Below are positions 1 through 13,570 of a stretch of 64,000 bases of DNA, in pieces. A program made the position numbers and the translations under genes. Origin of the DNA: Leuctra nigra (Eukaryota > Arthropoda > Insecta > Plecoptera > Leuctridae); the NCBI GenBank assembly GCA_934045905.1, contig OW203766.1, positions 14,316,309 to 14,380,308 of the forward strand, written 5' to 3'. Each line of letters starts with the position of its first letter. Positions within the stretch are counted from its first letter, which is position 1. The notes beneath the pieces were generated by a model. It saw only the letters and a list, made by a program, of their open reading frames with translations. It made no database searches and had not been told where the DNA came from.

Positions 1-1425
1 GAAATAGAATTAAATACGAGATTAGAGGTGTATAGTTTAGTTCAGAGAAAAGTGGTGCACGACATGGGAAGGCGGTTTGATTGGGTGAGAAGAAAGAGAG
101 ATTTCAATGAAGACACAATTTAATAAACTAGGAATATTCTAAGTAAACACGTTGTTAAACGAGAGCATTCGAAATCATGGAAGATTATCCAACAGTAAAG
201 CAGAGTATAAACTATAAGGCAATTTTCCGGTAAAACCAAGAGTTCGATCTTGCTAGGAAGCAATAAGTAAGCGAACAGGATAGTAATGAAACTTTTGTGA
301 CAAATTGCTGGCCTGACCCGTTTTTTCATTTATACCTGAAATGAGAAAAGTAAAAAAACAGAAATCCGAGCTTGAGCTTCAAATAGACATAGAAATAGTA
401 GAAGTGAAAACAATAATTGAATGAGATAAATTGAAAAATATAATATGGAGTGAAAACAACAACATCCAGGAATTCCGTCGAAAGTTTAGTGTTGGTGAAG
501 ATTGGCTCGCAAGACTATATAGTATCTTGAGAATGTATTCAATATATTGATAATAAGATGCGATAATATGAATATAATATTCAATATTAAATATAAATAT
601 TGAATATGTATTGAATATTTATTCAATACTAATGAATATAATATCATATGAAATATGATACGATACGAGATACTTAAATTTTATAAAAAAAATCAAACAT
701 TTGGAAACTCCCAAGCAGATTTTGAGTTACATTAATTTCCACTATATTCCAAATTATTCTCATTTAGAAAGTTCATTATTTTCTCCAAAGCACGTACTAA
801 TATTCACAAAATAAGAGTTTTCTGGCGCCACAAACAACATTTCAAACGATAAATTAACTCCCAGTTTATCTCACACAAAATATCGTTCCTTCAAAGAAGG
901 TTTCTATTTCAACAGAAATATCTGTCAAAAGATAAGAATCTAAAAATCCTCCAGTTGGTCTCTATGATGATTTGAAAACGTTCGAATTCGATCTGAACGC
1001 GTCATCGAATTGAACAGTCGTGAGAACTCTTGGTTTCTACCCTCAAGCCGCGTAGATATTGAAACATTACATAATTAAACTACCCCTCAATAACATAGAC
1101 GACAACGACGTTCGCCCTCTAGAATTAGCGGGGCCACTTGAAAAGTCAACCAACCCCTAATTGTGGCGACCGTTTCTCTGAATCAAGTTGATTTAATACA
1201 GTGGAAGGGTAAAAAAAACAAAGGATATGTATAATTGTTTCGGATATGGAAATGTAATACTGAAATGTACAATGAAATATTCTTGTTGAGCGAGCGTCGG
1301 GTTTTATAATTACGTATTTTGGGAACCATCTACGTGATTTAGAAATTAATTCAGGATGCCTTTCCATACCACTAAATATACTTTAATTGAGTAAACTTAT
1401 AGGTACCACGTATCATCTGTGTATG
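1..1425. other. no gene seen; AT-rich DNA
   Basis: No convincing coding region or RNA gene. Bases about 530-665 are low-complexity sequence built from ATATTCAAT/ATTGAATAT words. The short open frames have no recognisable protein features. Confidence 0.6.
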
Positions 1426-1640
1426 TGTATGTTATGGGCAATGCCCAGGTCATACCGTTCAACAAATCGATCTGAAATTTAGCACACACACTAACGTTAT
1501 AAGAGCGGTCACGCGTATATAGTTTTTGAACGAGACCCTGTGATTTGTTGAAAATTAAAAAAATGGAACCGTTTGACCGATCAAATTCAAATTTTGCGTG
1601 GTCATCGGGACCAACATTTTAAATGTTTTTGACAATTTTC
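1426..1640 (+). repeat. dispersed repeat R, partial copy
   Basis: It contains the series 'accgttcaac', 'gatctgaaattt', 'cacacacactaa' and 'catcgggaccaacat'. The same words occur in order near 34,860-35,010, and on the opposite strand near 16,500-17,200. It is a degenerate interspersed repeat of unknown class. The shared words look like nucleotide similarity, not conserved coding. Confidence 0.5.
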
Positions 1641-2704
1641 AGACAAATCTGTCAAGAACTTCAGAGTTATTCATATTTTACGGGTATTTTATGCTTGTTT
1701 TCATTTTTATTCATAGAAATTTCAAGTAAATAATCACTTTTCCGTTGACACATTTGGTTAGGTTATGTCCCAGATCCGCTGTCTTGCTAGGTCCCAGATC
1801 CGTTATAGAGCAGTAACTTACACACGAATAATAATCACCGGTGGAGGTGCCGTGATATCACCTCCATAAAACCTCAAAAATTCCCCGTATAGAAAATCAT
1901 TTATCATAAAAACCGACTACGTAACACTATCCAACTTTCTCACCTGACTGTACCCATTTACAAGCACACCCGCGATAATGATAAATGCTTTTGTAAAAGT
2001 TGCGCATTGAATACCAGCTACCGAAGCATCAGTATTATAACGTGAAAATATTTGTGTTTGAAACGGTTGCTAATGGTGTTAGTTTTCACACCTTAGAGAC
2101 CGCCAAGCCGATCAAATCCAGCACAGTCATCGACATTAATAAACTACAGCTGTTGCCGGAGGTGTATTATTTTAACATTTATTCACGTCTTTTGTGAACC
2201 ACTCAAAAGTGTATTATAGAGTTCGTCATCAAGTGAGCACCCTTATATACAGTGATGATAAAGCGAGCCATAGACGAGTGTAAAAGCAACAATTTAATGA
2301 TTATTACTTGACTTCTGTGGAGCTTGAGAAGTGTATTCAACACCTGCCGCTTGTCAGCCAATCGGAAAGTAGAATAGGTTCTTGTATCGAGTTTTAACAG
2401 ACATATTGGCACATGTTATGTAATTATTACAGAGCTACGTCCTGTTTGTATGGTGAGATATGTGTTTCTTTTTTAGGAATTATGTGTTTAAAAAAAACTG
2501 ATTCGAACATTTATGTAAGACGAATTTTTCCAATTCATGTATCACGAATCGGAGTTTATTCTGTGAAAATATCAGCTTGTTCAGTTAAGCGGTTTGAACT
2601 TTGGAGCGTGAACAGAATATTTTCCTAAAAGAATTTAATGAATTTCTGTGACGCACGTTGATTTTTTTTGTAGATATTCTTCTGCAACAAAAGCTAATTT
2701 CGAC

Positions 2705-2706
<2 letters not shown>
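1641..2706. other. no gene seen
   Basis: Only short open frames without family features. Nothing structural noted. Confidence 0.5.
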
Positions 2707-2735
<29 letters not shown>

Positions 2736-2905
2736 AGGAAGATGATAATGAATATGAATAAGGGTGGATGGTGGAAGGAGGTGGTCGTGGCCTATATGTG
2801 GGAACCTACCCAACATTTGTCTCTTCGGTCGACCGAGGGAAACTACGAAAAAGTCTCAATCATGAAGAACTGCCACCGGAATCGACCTGGGACCATTAGA
2901 GGGGC
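2707..2905 (-). mobile_element. diverged tRNA-derived SINE copy with (GAT)n tract
   Basis: Read on the minus strand this matches the SINE at 13196-13456. It has the same 'gaggtggtcgtggcctat' and 'cccaacatttgtctc' blocks, a 'cgaccgaggga' block and an 'ggaatcgacctggg' box-B-like end. A (GAT)n microsatellite lies at about 2707-2735, where other copies have ATCATCATAATCATTC, so the microsatellite probably grew from the SINE's own sequence. Confidence 0.6.
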
Positions 2906-5764
2906 TGTAAAATAAGGAAGTGTTGCATTTCTAGAGAGATATTTTAATTTTCTGACGTGTGCTGAAGAATAACTTCACATTTAAGTGTAATTTAATAATA
3001 AACATCAATGTTGTAGTTTTGAAAACGGATGTAAGAAATAAGTTTAATATTTAAATTACTTTTGAGAAAGTCTTGAAATATGAATAGGACAATAAACATG
3101 TTTTGGAAATTATATTCTCTTCTTCCTATAACGTAGGAAAAGACTTCATCAATAAAAATGTAAATGTATATTATATGATGTGGAGTGCAGAGTTTGTGAG
3201 ACCATGATGCAGATGCTGACATCAATGTAAATGCAACACAACAAAAGTGGAGAAGGAACTGAAAAGTCAAACGTCGTTTCATTGTGTTTCATGTGCAATT
3301 AAAAGTAAGTGTTACTTTGTCTCCAAGTAGAACACGAATTCGACAAGGTTTTCAACTCAAGTAGGTCTATTTCGATCACGTCATCAAAATCACTCGAAAA
3401 TAACCCCCTTGTTAAAAATCTGCTACTCTCATTAACCCCCCCCCCCCCTCCATTGATTCGCTTCGGTTTTAAATCCAATCTACCTTTAATCCATCCCCTT
3501 CACAAAAATGTATATGCAGCAGAACGGAATGTGCCAATTTAGTTCAGCGCAAAAACGTGAAAAATATAAACAAAAAAGCGATAAAAACCACCACCCACGG
3601 TTATGAAAACACTACGCGTCCCTTTATATATCACTCTAAACTGAATTCGCCAACACATTTCGCTCTCGCATGAGTGCCTTCAAAAACATCATATTTTGAA
3701 TCTCATATCATTCGTTTATATTCCACAAATCCCTCGCATAACCCCCCTCCCCCTACACCGTGTAAACCAACAGATTACATTTTATATTTGCAACAATTTC
3801 GCTCCCCGCTTTTGTTTTTTGTTCGCTTTTTCCATATTATTTATACCTAATATATCGTCGCCTTCGCTTTATGCGGCTGTTACTGCATAATATTACCCCC
3901 CCCTGGGCCCCCCGCCCCCCACTAGGGGGCTGATTCGATTTTCGCGGGTGTTTTCAGTGTGAACAGCTCCGAGGCGAACTGATTCAAAGCGAGGGCCTAA
4001 TGAACCGAGGGACGTGTGGACGTGATGGTCTAAATACGTGCATATCGTGTACCGAGACGTGGTGGAAGGTGGGTAATAGAGAGCCGATTGAGATAGGAAT
4101 ATAATCGTATCTTTGTTTATTGATGACATAATTGCGATATTGATAAGGGATGAAGTGTGATAATACAGAGTAAGTTATAGACAAATATTGTATTTTGCTT
4201 TAATTTTGAGGTACCTAAAATTGGTGGTAAAAAAACAAAACATGACAAAAATGATAACACAAATAAAGTGCAAATGGTCATGGAGAACATAATTTCATTC
4301 AGAGCAGAATATTTTTACTAACGAGTCTACTCATTGTCAACAACTTTGTTGAGGAGTACTTAAAATATGTCTTCTTATAACAATTTTGTTGTAGAACATT
4401 TAAATAGGTAGAAAATCAAACTGGATTTTAAATTTGCTAGATAATTTTTGTAGTGGTCTTATATGTCTTTTCAATTTATTTTCCTAAAAAAAAACACACA
4501 AACACATATAAATCAAATATAAATTGAAATACAATGTTGTATTTTTACTACTTAATTTGTATGCATGAAGAGAAATGTGTCAAGTGACAATTCATAGAAC
4601 TATGCAAATATATTTTTAATATGATCATCTAAAATATTACACAAACAACCAGTTTATAGCATTATAAGCCGTTTTGCTATATAACGCTGCTTAGTTTTAG
4701 ATCGTATTTTATTACTTCGATCTGCTATTGTAACTATTCCCGCACTTCCTCAGGTCACTTCCTCAACAAACATCTCAACATCAACATCTCATGCACGAGC
4801 TGCATCAATATCATCTCCATCATCATCAAGAGGAGATGATTATGATTTATTACATTACTCTGATGATCTTCGTCTGATCAGACAGCGTCGACATGCTTCT
4901 GTAAAGAACAAGTTAATAGCAACACATTCACATTATACCGAGAATTAGAAGCATTTTCGTCTCTCTCACAATCTATGTAGTTGTTCTTGCTTTGTGATTT
5001 TTGTGATCACAACTCTTGTGACTCTTGTAAATATCGTCGTAAAACTCCGTTTATATTTTAAAAAAATATAAGAATTTGCACCCAATTCCCAAATATCACA
5101 TGAACGTCACAAAAATTGGTAGGATCCTTCTATAAGAAATACTGTTGTATAAAAATAATTGCAATTTGAGTGGTAATTCGCTTCAAGTTTAATTTATGAG
5201 TTATATCTTTCATCCTATACATTGACGAAAAATACTTACACATTGCCATCTTCAGCTCCTCGTTATGGATATTGGACAAAAAGCATAGAAAATGATATAT
5301 AATGTTGATATGCAAGATTTATATTACCTACTACTATTTTTTATATTTAGGAAGTAAATACATTGAAACATATGAAGAGAATCATGGATGGGACTCAGCA
5401 TCACTCTTACATTTGGTACACCGTCCAAACTCGTACAGAGAAAATAGTTCACAAAATTTTACAAAATACACAAAATAAATTCATAGATATTTCCACATTC
5501 ATAAAATGATACCTTTAATTCACATGTTGGTCCATGATTATATTTATTTATTTATTTCTCAGCAATTTGGTCACATCTTTTTTTAGAATTTAATGTATAA
5601 ATGTTGTCAAATAGACATAGATGATATACAATAATTCATGTTAACTTCAGATAAAAAGTCTAAGCAAAAACACGTTTTAATGATAGTTAAAGGCTAGATT
5701 GTAGATCTTGAAATACTTCAAGTGCCTTTCTCCACCTCACCTAACACATTTATATCTGAACTTA
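2906..5764. other. no gene seen; poly-C tracts
   Basis: AT-rich DNA with two C/G-rich runs (about 3438-3450 and 3896-3925). No domain-bearing frame, tRNA or clear mobile-element end was recognised. Confidence 0.5.
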
Positions 5765-8700
5765 GTCAGGGAACAGAATCTGAAAAGACGTCTCCTTCTC
5801 ATGAGTACAAGTAAATCGTGTTAAAAGCAAACTGAATAGTGATTCCCACTAACTCGACCCCGCTGAATCCAAAAAGTGACGTTGGCAATTCGAAATCCGA
5901 CTCCTTCTACCCTTAAACTTAAAAAACCCTGTTCTAGGGGTTTAAAGCTAAAAACCGTACCAAATTTGTCAAAACTTACGATAAAATTACGAAAAAAAAC
6001 TCATGTCAAGTTTAAATACTGATTAATAAAATGGCATCTTCAAAATTTTGATAATGACCCTTCAAACTTGCTGATTGGGCCCATTATCTCAAAAAACGCA
6101 CTTGCTAATTTTTCACAAAAAAATATAACTTGTCGGTGCTGCTTAACTAAGAAAGTCATAAAGCTCATACTTTACAAAAAACTGCCCAATACAATAAGGA
6201 AGATAATGCAGTTTACCGCATTTCGGTAGATTGCCGGGTTACTTAAATATAGTCATTTGAATAAAGCAACTCCACGGGCCCGCTGCATCGCCCTAGCGTC
6301 CCACAGCTTGGCCCAACGGTATTGCGGTGGAGGGGGGATGATGTGACGGGGAACAGTCAATGCGAGCTAGGCATTTATAGCGCGAAACTGTGTGTTCACC
6401 ATGCAGCTATTCAAAACTAATTATTCACTGTGAAATTGTCAATTTTAATGTACACTATGTCAGTTAGCAGAGGTTTGTTGTCATTCTGTATGTGTGGGAG
6501 ATTTAATCCTTCCTTTTGGCAAGTTATCAATCAATTGATCACATATAGATTAATCAATATACCAAGATAAAGTAATAAAACGAAGAAGTTAATGTACCGG
6601 GAATGTATATGATAAAAAGTAAAAACCCTACTCTGGACGACGCATCACTATGTAGAAACACAAATTAAAATAATGCCTCCGCACTTTTCACTATAATGTA
6701 GAAGTGGCCACGGCTCAAGGTTTGTCGTGTTTTGCCCCAATTAATTCATTGAATAGATAGACCACATTATAGTCCAGAGTCTAAAGGGTTTGACTCCCCA
6801 CTAATTGCAACATCAGAGTATTTTGATATCGTTGGATTCAGAAAAAATTACTTTATAACATACCATAAGTCTACCAAAATTAAAATAAGGTATTATTAAT
6901 TTACTCGAATATGGTATCGAACGAAAATTCTTTTCAAGTAGAGTTCAGAAAAAAATATTACAAAATTCAAAATTTTTACCAAGGTCAAATATGCTCTAAA
7001 GTACCCAGAATGGCCTCTATAGAGGCACGCGACTTAAAATGGCTGCCGTAGTCGCATCCGAAGAGCTACAGACTTGCTTTTTGTGTCATTTTAGCAATCA
7101 ACAATCATACAATCTTCTGTAACATGTCAAAAGTCTACAAAATTCCAAATAGTGCTAATGATAATAATTTGTGAATTAGTGAATAAGAAAATTAAACAAA
7201 ATTATATAGTGCAGTTGCAAAGCAATTGAACTGTGGATTTTTAGATTAAATGTTCAGTACTTGCAAATATCTCAATTGTTATCTTCTGAACATTTTTGGA
7301 AGAGGAGACATTTGATTCGAACTTGCATTTTCAAGATGGCGGCCAAAGATCAATGCGGCCACTGCAATTACAATATATCAGCTCCCGTTGATACGATTTT
7401 AATTATATTTCTTTTATAATGAAGCTGAATAATGTCTTCATCTTTTTTGTAATAAGTAATATTATTATATCTCGAACAGTTAAAAAGTTTTATTTAAAAT
7501 TACTGATAATTTGACTTTTGGATTTTCGTTTTAAACTGTTTAAGCCTATGTATATTGTTGTGTGTATGTCCACGGAAAACATTTTTCTAATAAAATAATC
7601 TGAAAATGTCATTAGCTGTCCTGTGATATATAAATGATGGGTTTTAAAGTCAACAGGAGATGAGAAAATAGGTTTTTAATATTCAGAAATCTGAATACTG
7701 GAATTTTGCTATCTCAATGATTAAGGTTTATGTTCTAAACCCATTTTCTCAGCTCCTATTGACTTTATACCCCACAAATTATACATCATATGAAAGCTAA
7801 TAATATGTCCAGAGTATAATAATTAAAAATGTTTCGCGTGGACATACACACAACAATGTAAATAGGCTTATAACCATATTGAACGAAAACCCAAAAGTCA
7901 AATTAGGTATCAGTAATTTTTAATGTTACTTTTAAACTGTTCGAGATATGATAATAATACTTATTACAAAAAAGATGAAGACATTATTCAGCTTCAATTT
8001 CAAAGAAAATAAATTAAAATCGGATCAACGGGAGCTGAGATATTGAAACTGCAGTGCCGCATTGATCATTGGCCGCCATCTTGAAAATGCAGGATCGAAT
8101 CAAATGTCTCCTCATCCAAAAATGTTCAGGAGGGTACAATTGAGATATTTGAAAGAACTAAACATTTAATCTTAAAATCCATAGTTTAATTGCTTTGCTA
8201 CTGCACTATATAATTTTGTTTAATTTTCTAATTTACTAATTAACAAATGATTATCATTAGCACTATTTTGATTTTAGTATACTTTTGATATGTTACAGAA
8301 AATTGTATTCTTAATCGAATGACACCAAAAGCATGTCTGTAGCTCTTCGGATGCGACTACGGCAGCCATTTTAAGTCGCGTGCCTCTATAGAGGCCATTC
8401 TGGGTACTTTAGAGCATATTTGACCTTGGTAAAAATTTTGAATTTTTTAATATTTTTTTCTGAACTCTACTTGAAAAGAGCTTTCATTCGATACCATATT
8501 CGATGTATTTACATTACACTGTAAATTAATAATCGCATTCAATTGTTTTTCACTAATTGACCAATCAGAGGAAGCCATCTTATTTTAATTTTGGTAGACT
8601 TTTGGTATGTTATACAGTTATTTTTTCTGAATCCAATGATATAAAATACTCTAATGTTGCAATTAGTGGGGGGTCAAACCCTTTAGACTCTAGACTAAAA

Positions 8701-9250
8701 GGTGGCCCACTCGATCCCGCGTGAGGCGAGATGAGCTGGATGCAATCTGAGGTCAATGCATTTGAACATTTCTGTAGACCAAACTATTCAACATTTTGTA
8801 ATACGGTTGATTTCGTTACGGCAGTCAGGATGTTGGGTATGTTATTAACAATTGTCAAGTGTTTAACTCTTATACTTTTTTTAGAATTACGTGATATGTT
8901 TTCCAATTTGGCTAAATTTTATTGAAGTCAATTGTTCAAATATTATTTAGTACATTAATTGTTTACATTTTGCCCATACATGCAGCGACAAATATGTTCA
9001 TTACATGTTCAGCTATATTACGGTTTTTTAACATTTGTTTTATCTCGTCTAGTTACGAAAATAGGGCTGATTTTATGATTAAGGGTAGTTCACCCCGTTT
9101 TTGTTGAATTTAAGGGTGAAGGAGTCAAATGACAGGATGCCAACGTTTTTTTTCGAATTCAGCGCATCAAAATACATAAGAATATCGACGTTGGCAACTT
9201 TTAACAGACCTGCCCGCAAAGTTGTCATTTTTTTAATTCTGTTCCCTGAC
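5765..9250. mobile_element. non-autonomous DNA transposon flanked by TA
   Basis: The two ends are GTCAGGGAACAGAAT and its exact reverse complement, each abutting TA (5763-5764 and 9251-9252), consistent with a TA target duplication. Weaker inverted similarity continues inward: blocks 'cgttggca', 'gactcctt' and 'cccttaaa' near 5888-5925 have counterparts near 9108-9150 and 9190-9205. No transposase frame is present. A second, larger palindrome (6771-8696) sits inside, so this is a nested structure. Confidence 0.6.
6771..8696. repeat. 1.9-kb imperfect palindrome (foldback)
   Basis: The left arm begins AGTCCAGAGTCTAAAGGG. The right arm ends with its near-reverse complement CCCTTTAGACTCTAGACT. 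Matched inverted blocks run throughout. For example, 'ggcctctatagaggcacgcg' near 7013 pairs near 8385, and 'ttttcaagatggcggcc' near 7328 pairs near 8070. Axis about 7733 with almost no loop. Both strands are non-coding. Confidence 0.75.
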
Positions 9251-10924
9251 TAACTCAACATAAAAGAATAATACACAATAACAAATATCATTTCTTTCTT
9301 ATGAACAAACTTCAATCCATCGGCAATGGCAATCGCTGCCACAAATGACAGTTACGTGATCCTATAAACCATCCATCTACCTTTATAATGATAGATAAAC
9401 TTATCAAGTAATAACGAAGTGCCAGAGAAGAGAAGAAGCACCGCCATTGTAAACATGCATACGTTCCCATAGTACTTAGAGGCATGACGGGAAAATCAGT
9501 CGAACTCAAATTAGATCGGTCAGCGGCAGTAGAAATCTTTATAAAAACATAATACAAAGACAAGACGTTGACTGGCAAGCAGAAAGAGGCAATTTAAAAG
9601 AGCATACAGGCTTCAGAGTTAAGTATACCCTTTTGTACGCGATTTAGAAACAAAATGGCCGAAGTAAAGGTATCAATGGTGGGGATAAATATCGTTGAAA
9701 GTTTCTTAGAAGAGATCAGTATGTTGTTTTTAAATGCGTGATTTGACAAAAGACGCTTGGCGCGTGGCGATACTTGCTTATTCTAATGTGAGATTTGTTT
9801 TGATTAGCGTTATTAGCTTGTTGTAAACAAAGGCTTTTGTTTAATGAGGTGTATTAGCATAAAGCGGAGGTGTTTGTTAAATGTTTGCTTTGGAATGTTT
9901 GAATAACTTGAGATGTTTGTGGTTTGATGAACGAGATCACAAGTGTGTAATGTGATAGAATGAGATCAATAATGCATGCCAGGCTGGTTGAATATTTAAC
10001 ACATTGTATTGTTACAAGTAGTTAGTCATTTGATTATCGACTACGTAGGAGTTATAACACTGGGTTATGAAGGCATCCACATTCTTCAGAGAGGTCAACA
10101 TTTTTGGAAGAGCATATTATAGAAAACATTAATATGATTTTTTCAAGCTAAAAGAAAAAATATAAGTAAGTATATCAAAATTGCTATGTATTTACTATTA
10201 GATTCATATAAAAAGATCAAATATATTTAGTGAACCCAATTCTCTAACATCTCTTCTACTTTTACAAGATAAACCTAAGTGTTAAATTGACAAAGTTTTA
10301 TTGATTCATCACATTCGCCTTCCGAGGAGGACGTATTTTTATACAAAGAAAAAAATACAGTTTTAAATATTCTTACACGCGGAATACTCATAAGTCGTAA
10401 GAGTTTTTGAGCCCGGAGGAAATACATCTCAATTTTAATCCATTTGTAACTTTTATTTAAACATATGTTTTAAAAAAATCTTAAAAAAATACTTTGTGAT
10501 ATGAATTTGATCACTTTGTGATAGATGTTAATTTAAAGTATTTCAATTATATTGTAGTCATACTATAGTGGATCTTCTTCGTTTTGGATTTAGATTTTAA
10601 AGGAAAATAGGTATAGGTATGGTTGTAGGACTTGTCATTAGTTGATGGATTAGAGTATATAAATCGGAAACATTTACAACTGGGTTTTAAAACCCTGATA
10701 CATGGGCATTATCGTTGGTTCAAATAAAAATACTGAAAGTGATACGAGCGCTCGGCCGTTTTAGTAAATTGAGAGAGAAAATTTGTTTCATAAGTGGGTG
10801 TAACTTGACAGAATGTTCACATGATCAGTCTGATTGTATATTAGTACTTTTTTCATTTTTGCTTCGTACTTGTTAATTAGTCGCGGGTTATTCAACAAAA
10901 CCGGTAAAAACTACGACATCTGTT
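9251..10924. other. no gene seen
   Basis: Unassigned AT-rich DNA. Nothing recognised. Confidence 0.5.
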
Positions 10925-11225
10925 ATACGATTGGAGACCAATTGATCTTAAATTTTAATCATGATTAGATAAAAGAAAAACTTAGGGTTTTCACTTGGCA
11001 TATTTTTAAAATTTTAATTAATGAATTAATGAATTATAAATTTAATTTTTAAGGCACCCAGCGAGACAAATAATATACAATTTTTCACCTAAATCAACTA
11101 TTTATTACTAATTAACGAAGCAAAAAATAAAAAATGTACCAAGTGATAACCCTAAGTTTGTCTTTTATCTAATCATAATTAAAATTTCAAATCATTTCGT
11201 AAATCCATTTCGTCTCCAATTGTAT
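10925..11225. mobile_element. foldback MITE, family F, copy 1
   Basis: The ends are ATACGATTGGAGAC and GTCTCCAATTGTAT. The arms carry 'acttagggtt.tcacttgg' and its complement 'ccaagtgataaccctaag'. A related copy lies at 62424-62716. About 300 bp, non-coding. Confidence 0.65.
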
Positions 11226-11837
11226 CCAAAAAAGTGTCCAACAAACGGAAAAATCGCTCGCGCTTGCAGCACCTTATTAATTCGATTTCTACATTTTTAT
11301 TCTACAAACACGACATCATCTCCTCTGCCCTGCACATCGCTACATCTGATTCCAGACACAATGACAGCGATGATAAGACTAAGTGCGCGGCTCGGGACAC
11401 ACACGGCGCCACGGCTGGCGCTAACTGCAGGGTTCTGACGTCACACCTGGCAATTACTCAACACTACATGCTAATACACGGCCTAATCACTGGGTGGGTC
11501 TGTTGTCTTAGCCACACCACGTGACGGGCAAACACAATGCGACACTTGTGGAGTGTCACAAAGTCGTCGAGAAGCAGTGATTAAATATCTGACATTTCCA
11601 TGAGGAAAAAGATCGGAAAAGGATGTTAGATTCGGAAGGAATTGATAAGGTTTATGAGTAGGCTGTTGTGATATGAGATTATTCTGTATATTTTCAATTT
11701 ATAATCATAGCTTCCAAACATTTTCTTGTTCTTTGGTGTTCTGTGTTTTTTGCAATTTGTATGTGCTGTAGGTACAAACAGATCATTTTTTTTTGTATAC
11801 AGTAATAGGGAATATGCAAAAATTTATGAAGACTATA

Positions 11838-12176
11838 TTTCAAAATAACAACATAAATGTTGGTAAAACTCACTATTTTCATACTCAAAAGTGTAAATTT
11901 TCATTCATAAATATGACATATAAATTCAGATAACATTTTGGAGGGAAAAAAGTATTTATTTCATTTCCTAACGAGTGACGTCATTTTTTTATCAACCAAC
12001 AATGATGTTGCCATGGTTACTATAAAATATGACATCACTCGTTAGGTAACGTCAGGAATACAACTTTTCCTCCAAAATGTCCACTGAATTTAAATGTCAT
12101 ATTTATGAATGCAAATTTACACTTTTGAGATTGAAAATAGTGTGTTTTACCAACATTTGTGTTGTTAATTTGAAAA
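11838..12176. repeat. foldback element with X-box-like motif
   Basis: Inverted arms: 'ttcaaaataacaac' / 'gttgttaatttgaaa' at the ends, then 'gttggtaaaac' / 'gttttaccaac', then 'cattttggagggaaaa' / 'ttttcctccaaaatg'. The centre carries GTTGCCATGGTTAC (12007-12020), which matches the RFX X-box consensus. No coding capacity. Confidence 0.65.
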
Positions 12177-13039
12177 TGTTTACTTTAACCGTTTTAAAAA
12201 TCTTTTGCATCTTCCCTCTTCATGTGCGGGACAATTAGAATTGATGCAATTCACCTCTATGGTGAAACGGTTCAATTTGTAATACAATCTTAGATAATTA
12301 TTCCATTAAGGCTCATTATCATTCCATGACACTACTACTTACCACGACAAAACAGTGCGTTCACAAATCAAATAAAAACTCCAATCATTGATGAAGATTC
12401 TTGTATCCAAACGGGTGTTTTTTCCCGCCATAAGAAGACCGGTGGTCAAGCTACTTGAACAGTAGCAGCTTCAGTTCGTAGGTTTTTCTACGTTATTTTA
12501 ACATATTGGATCAATTTAAAAAGTAATTTCGTCTTGGTGGATGAAGTCCTCCACGTCTACTTGTGGTTTGCACATGATTGCTTCTCATTTTACTCCAATA
12601 CAATTGTTTACAAACACACACAATCAGCCGAAGAGAACGCAACTATTTCACGTACGAATTGTTCTAATCATGATGTGGTGGGAGGATTGAAATAAGTTAC
12701 GCCGAAACAAAAAGTGACTACTGAACAGACAATTCTTTGTGCGTTTAGTGAAGGAAATTGACTTACGCAGTTAACCAGAAGGGATTAATGATCCAAGAAG
12801 TGAATAACAAGCAGTCATTTGAAACGAAGATTCCTGTAAAACGAGATTTTTCTTTAGTATATGAATTTTATTTTTAATATATATTTTGTTTAATTTTGAC
12901 TAAGTATTTCACAAGACATTTTTATTCAAAGGCACAACTGACAATAACTTTGATTTTCCATGCCAAAGTATACTATTCTTGGATAACTGACAATTTTACA
13001 ATTGATTATTGTACTTAATCATTAATGAGCAGACTATGA
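12177..13039. other. no gene seen
   Basis: Unassigned AT-rich DNA with no recognisable gene or repeat boundary. Confidence 0.5.
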
Positions 13040-13570
13040 TTAGATATAAACATTTGTTCAATAAAGACCAGGAACAAATATTAAATAGAAACATTTTCGT
13101 CAATAAAGACCATAAACAAAGATGAATATAAACATTTTGTTCAATACCAGAAATAAAGATTAAATAAACATTTTGTTCAATAAAAACCATTAGGGAACAG
13201 GTTGGAGCTTGTATTCCGGAGGCCCGGGTTCGATTCCCGCGGCCGTCCTTCCTGACTGGGGTTTTTTCGTGGTTTTCCCTCAGTCGATAGGCAAATGTTG
13301 GGAAGGTACCCTACTAATAGGCCACGGCCGCCTCCTTCCCATCTTCCATCCTAACCTACTCTTCACCATCATCTCCCAATCATCATCATAATCATTCATC
13401 CGTCGCAATTAGCCTCGCTGCAGAACAGTGCGACGTTAAGCCCCAGACAAAAAAAACATGAGAACAAAGAGAAATAGAAACATTTTATTCAATAAAGACA
13501 GCAGAAACAGAGATTAAATTGAAACAATTTATTAATAAGAGAAACTTTTGTCAATAAAAAAAAGTATGAA
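13040..13570. repeat. degenerate minisatellite split by a SINE
   Basis: Imperfect units of about 40-45 bp based on 'aacattttgttcaataaaga' plus a purine-rich spacer occur before about 13190. They resume after about 13460, so a SINE inserted into an existing minisatellite. Confidence 0.55.
13196..13456 (+). mobile_element. tRNA-derived SINE, best copy in the window
   Basis: It carries a Pol III box-B-like GGTTCGATTCC at about 13227-13237, then conserved body blocks: 'ttcctgactgggg', 'ttttccctcagtcgatagg', 'gggaaggtaccctactaata', 'cttcaccatcatctccc'. The 3' end is 'gcagaacagtgcgacgttaa' followed by CCCCAGACA and A8. Related copies lie at 2707-2905, 31797-31972, 56540-56790 and 57966-58198. The tRNA-like head is incomplete (no good box A). 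Confidence 0.75.
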
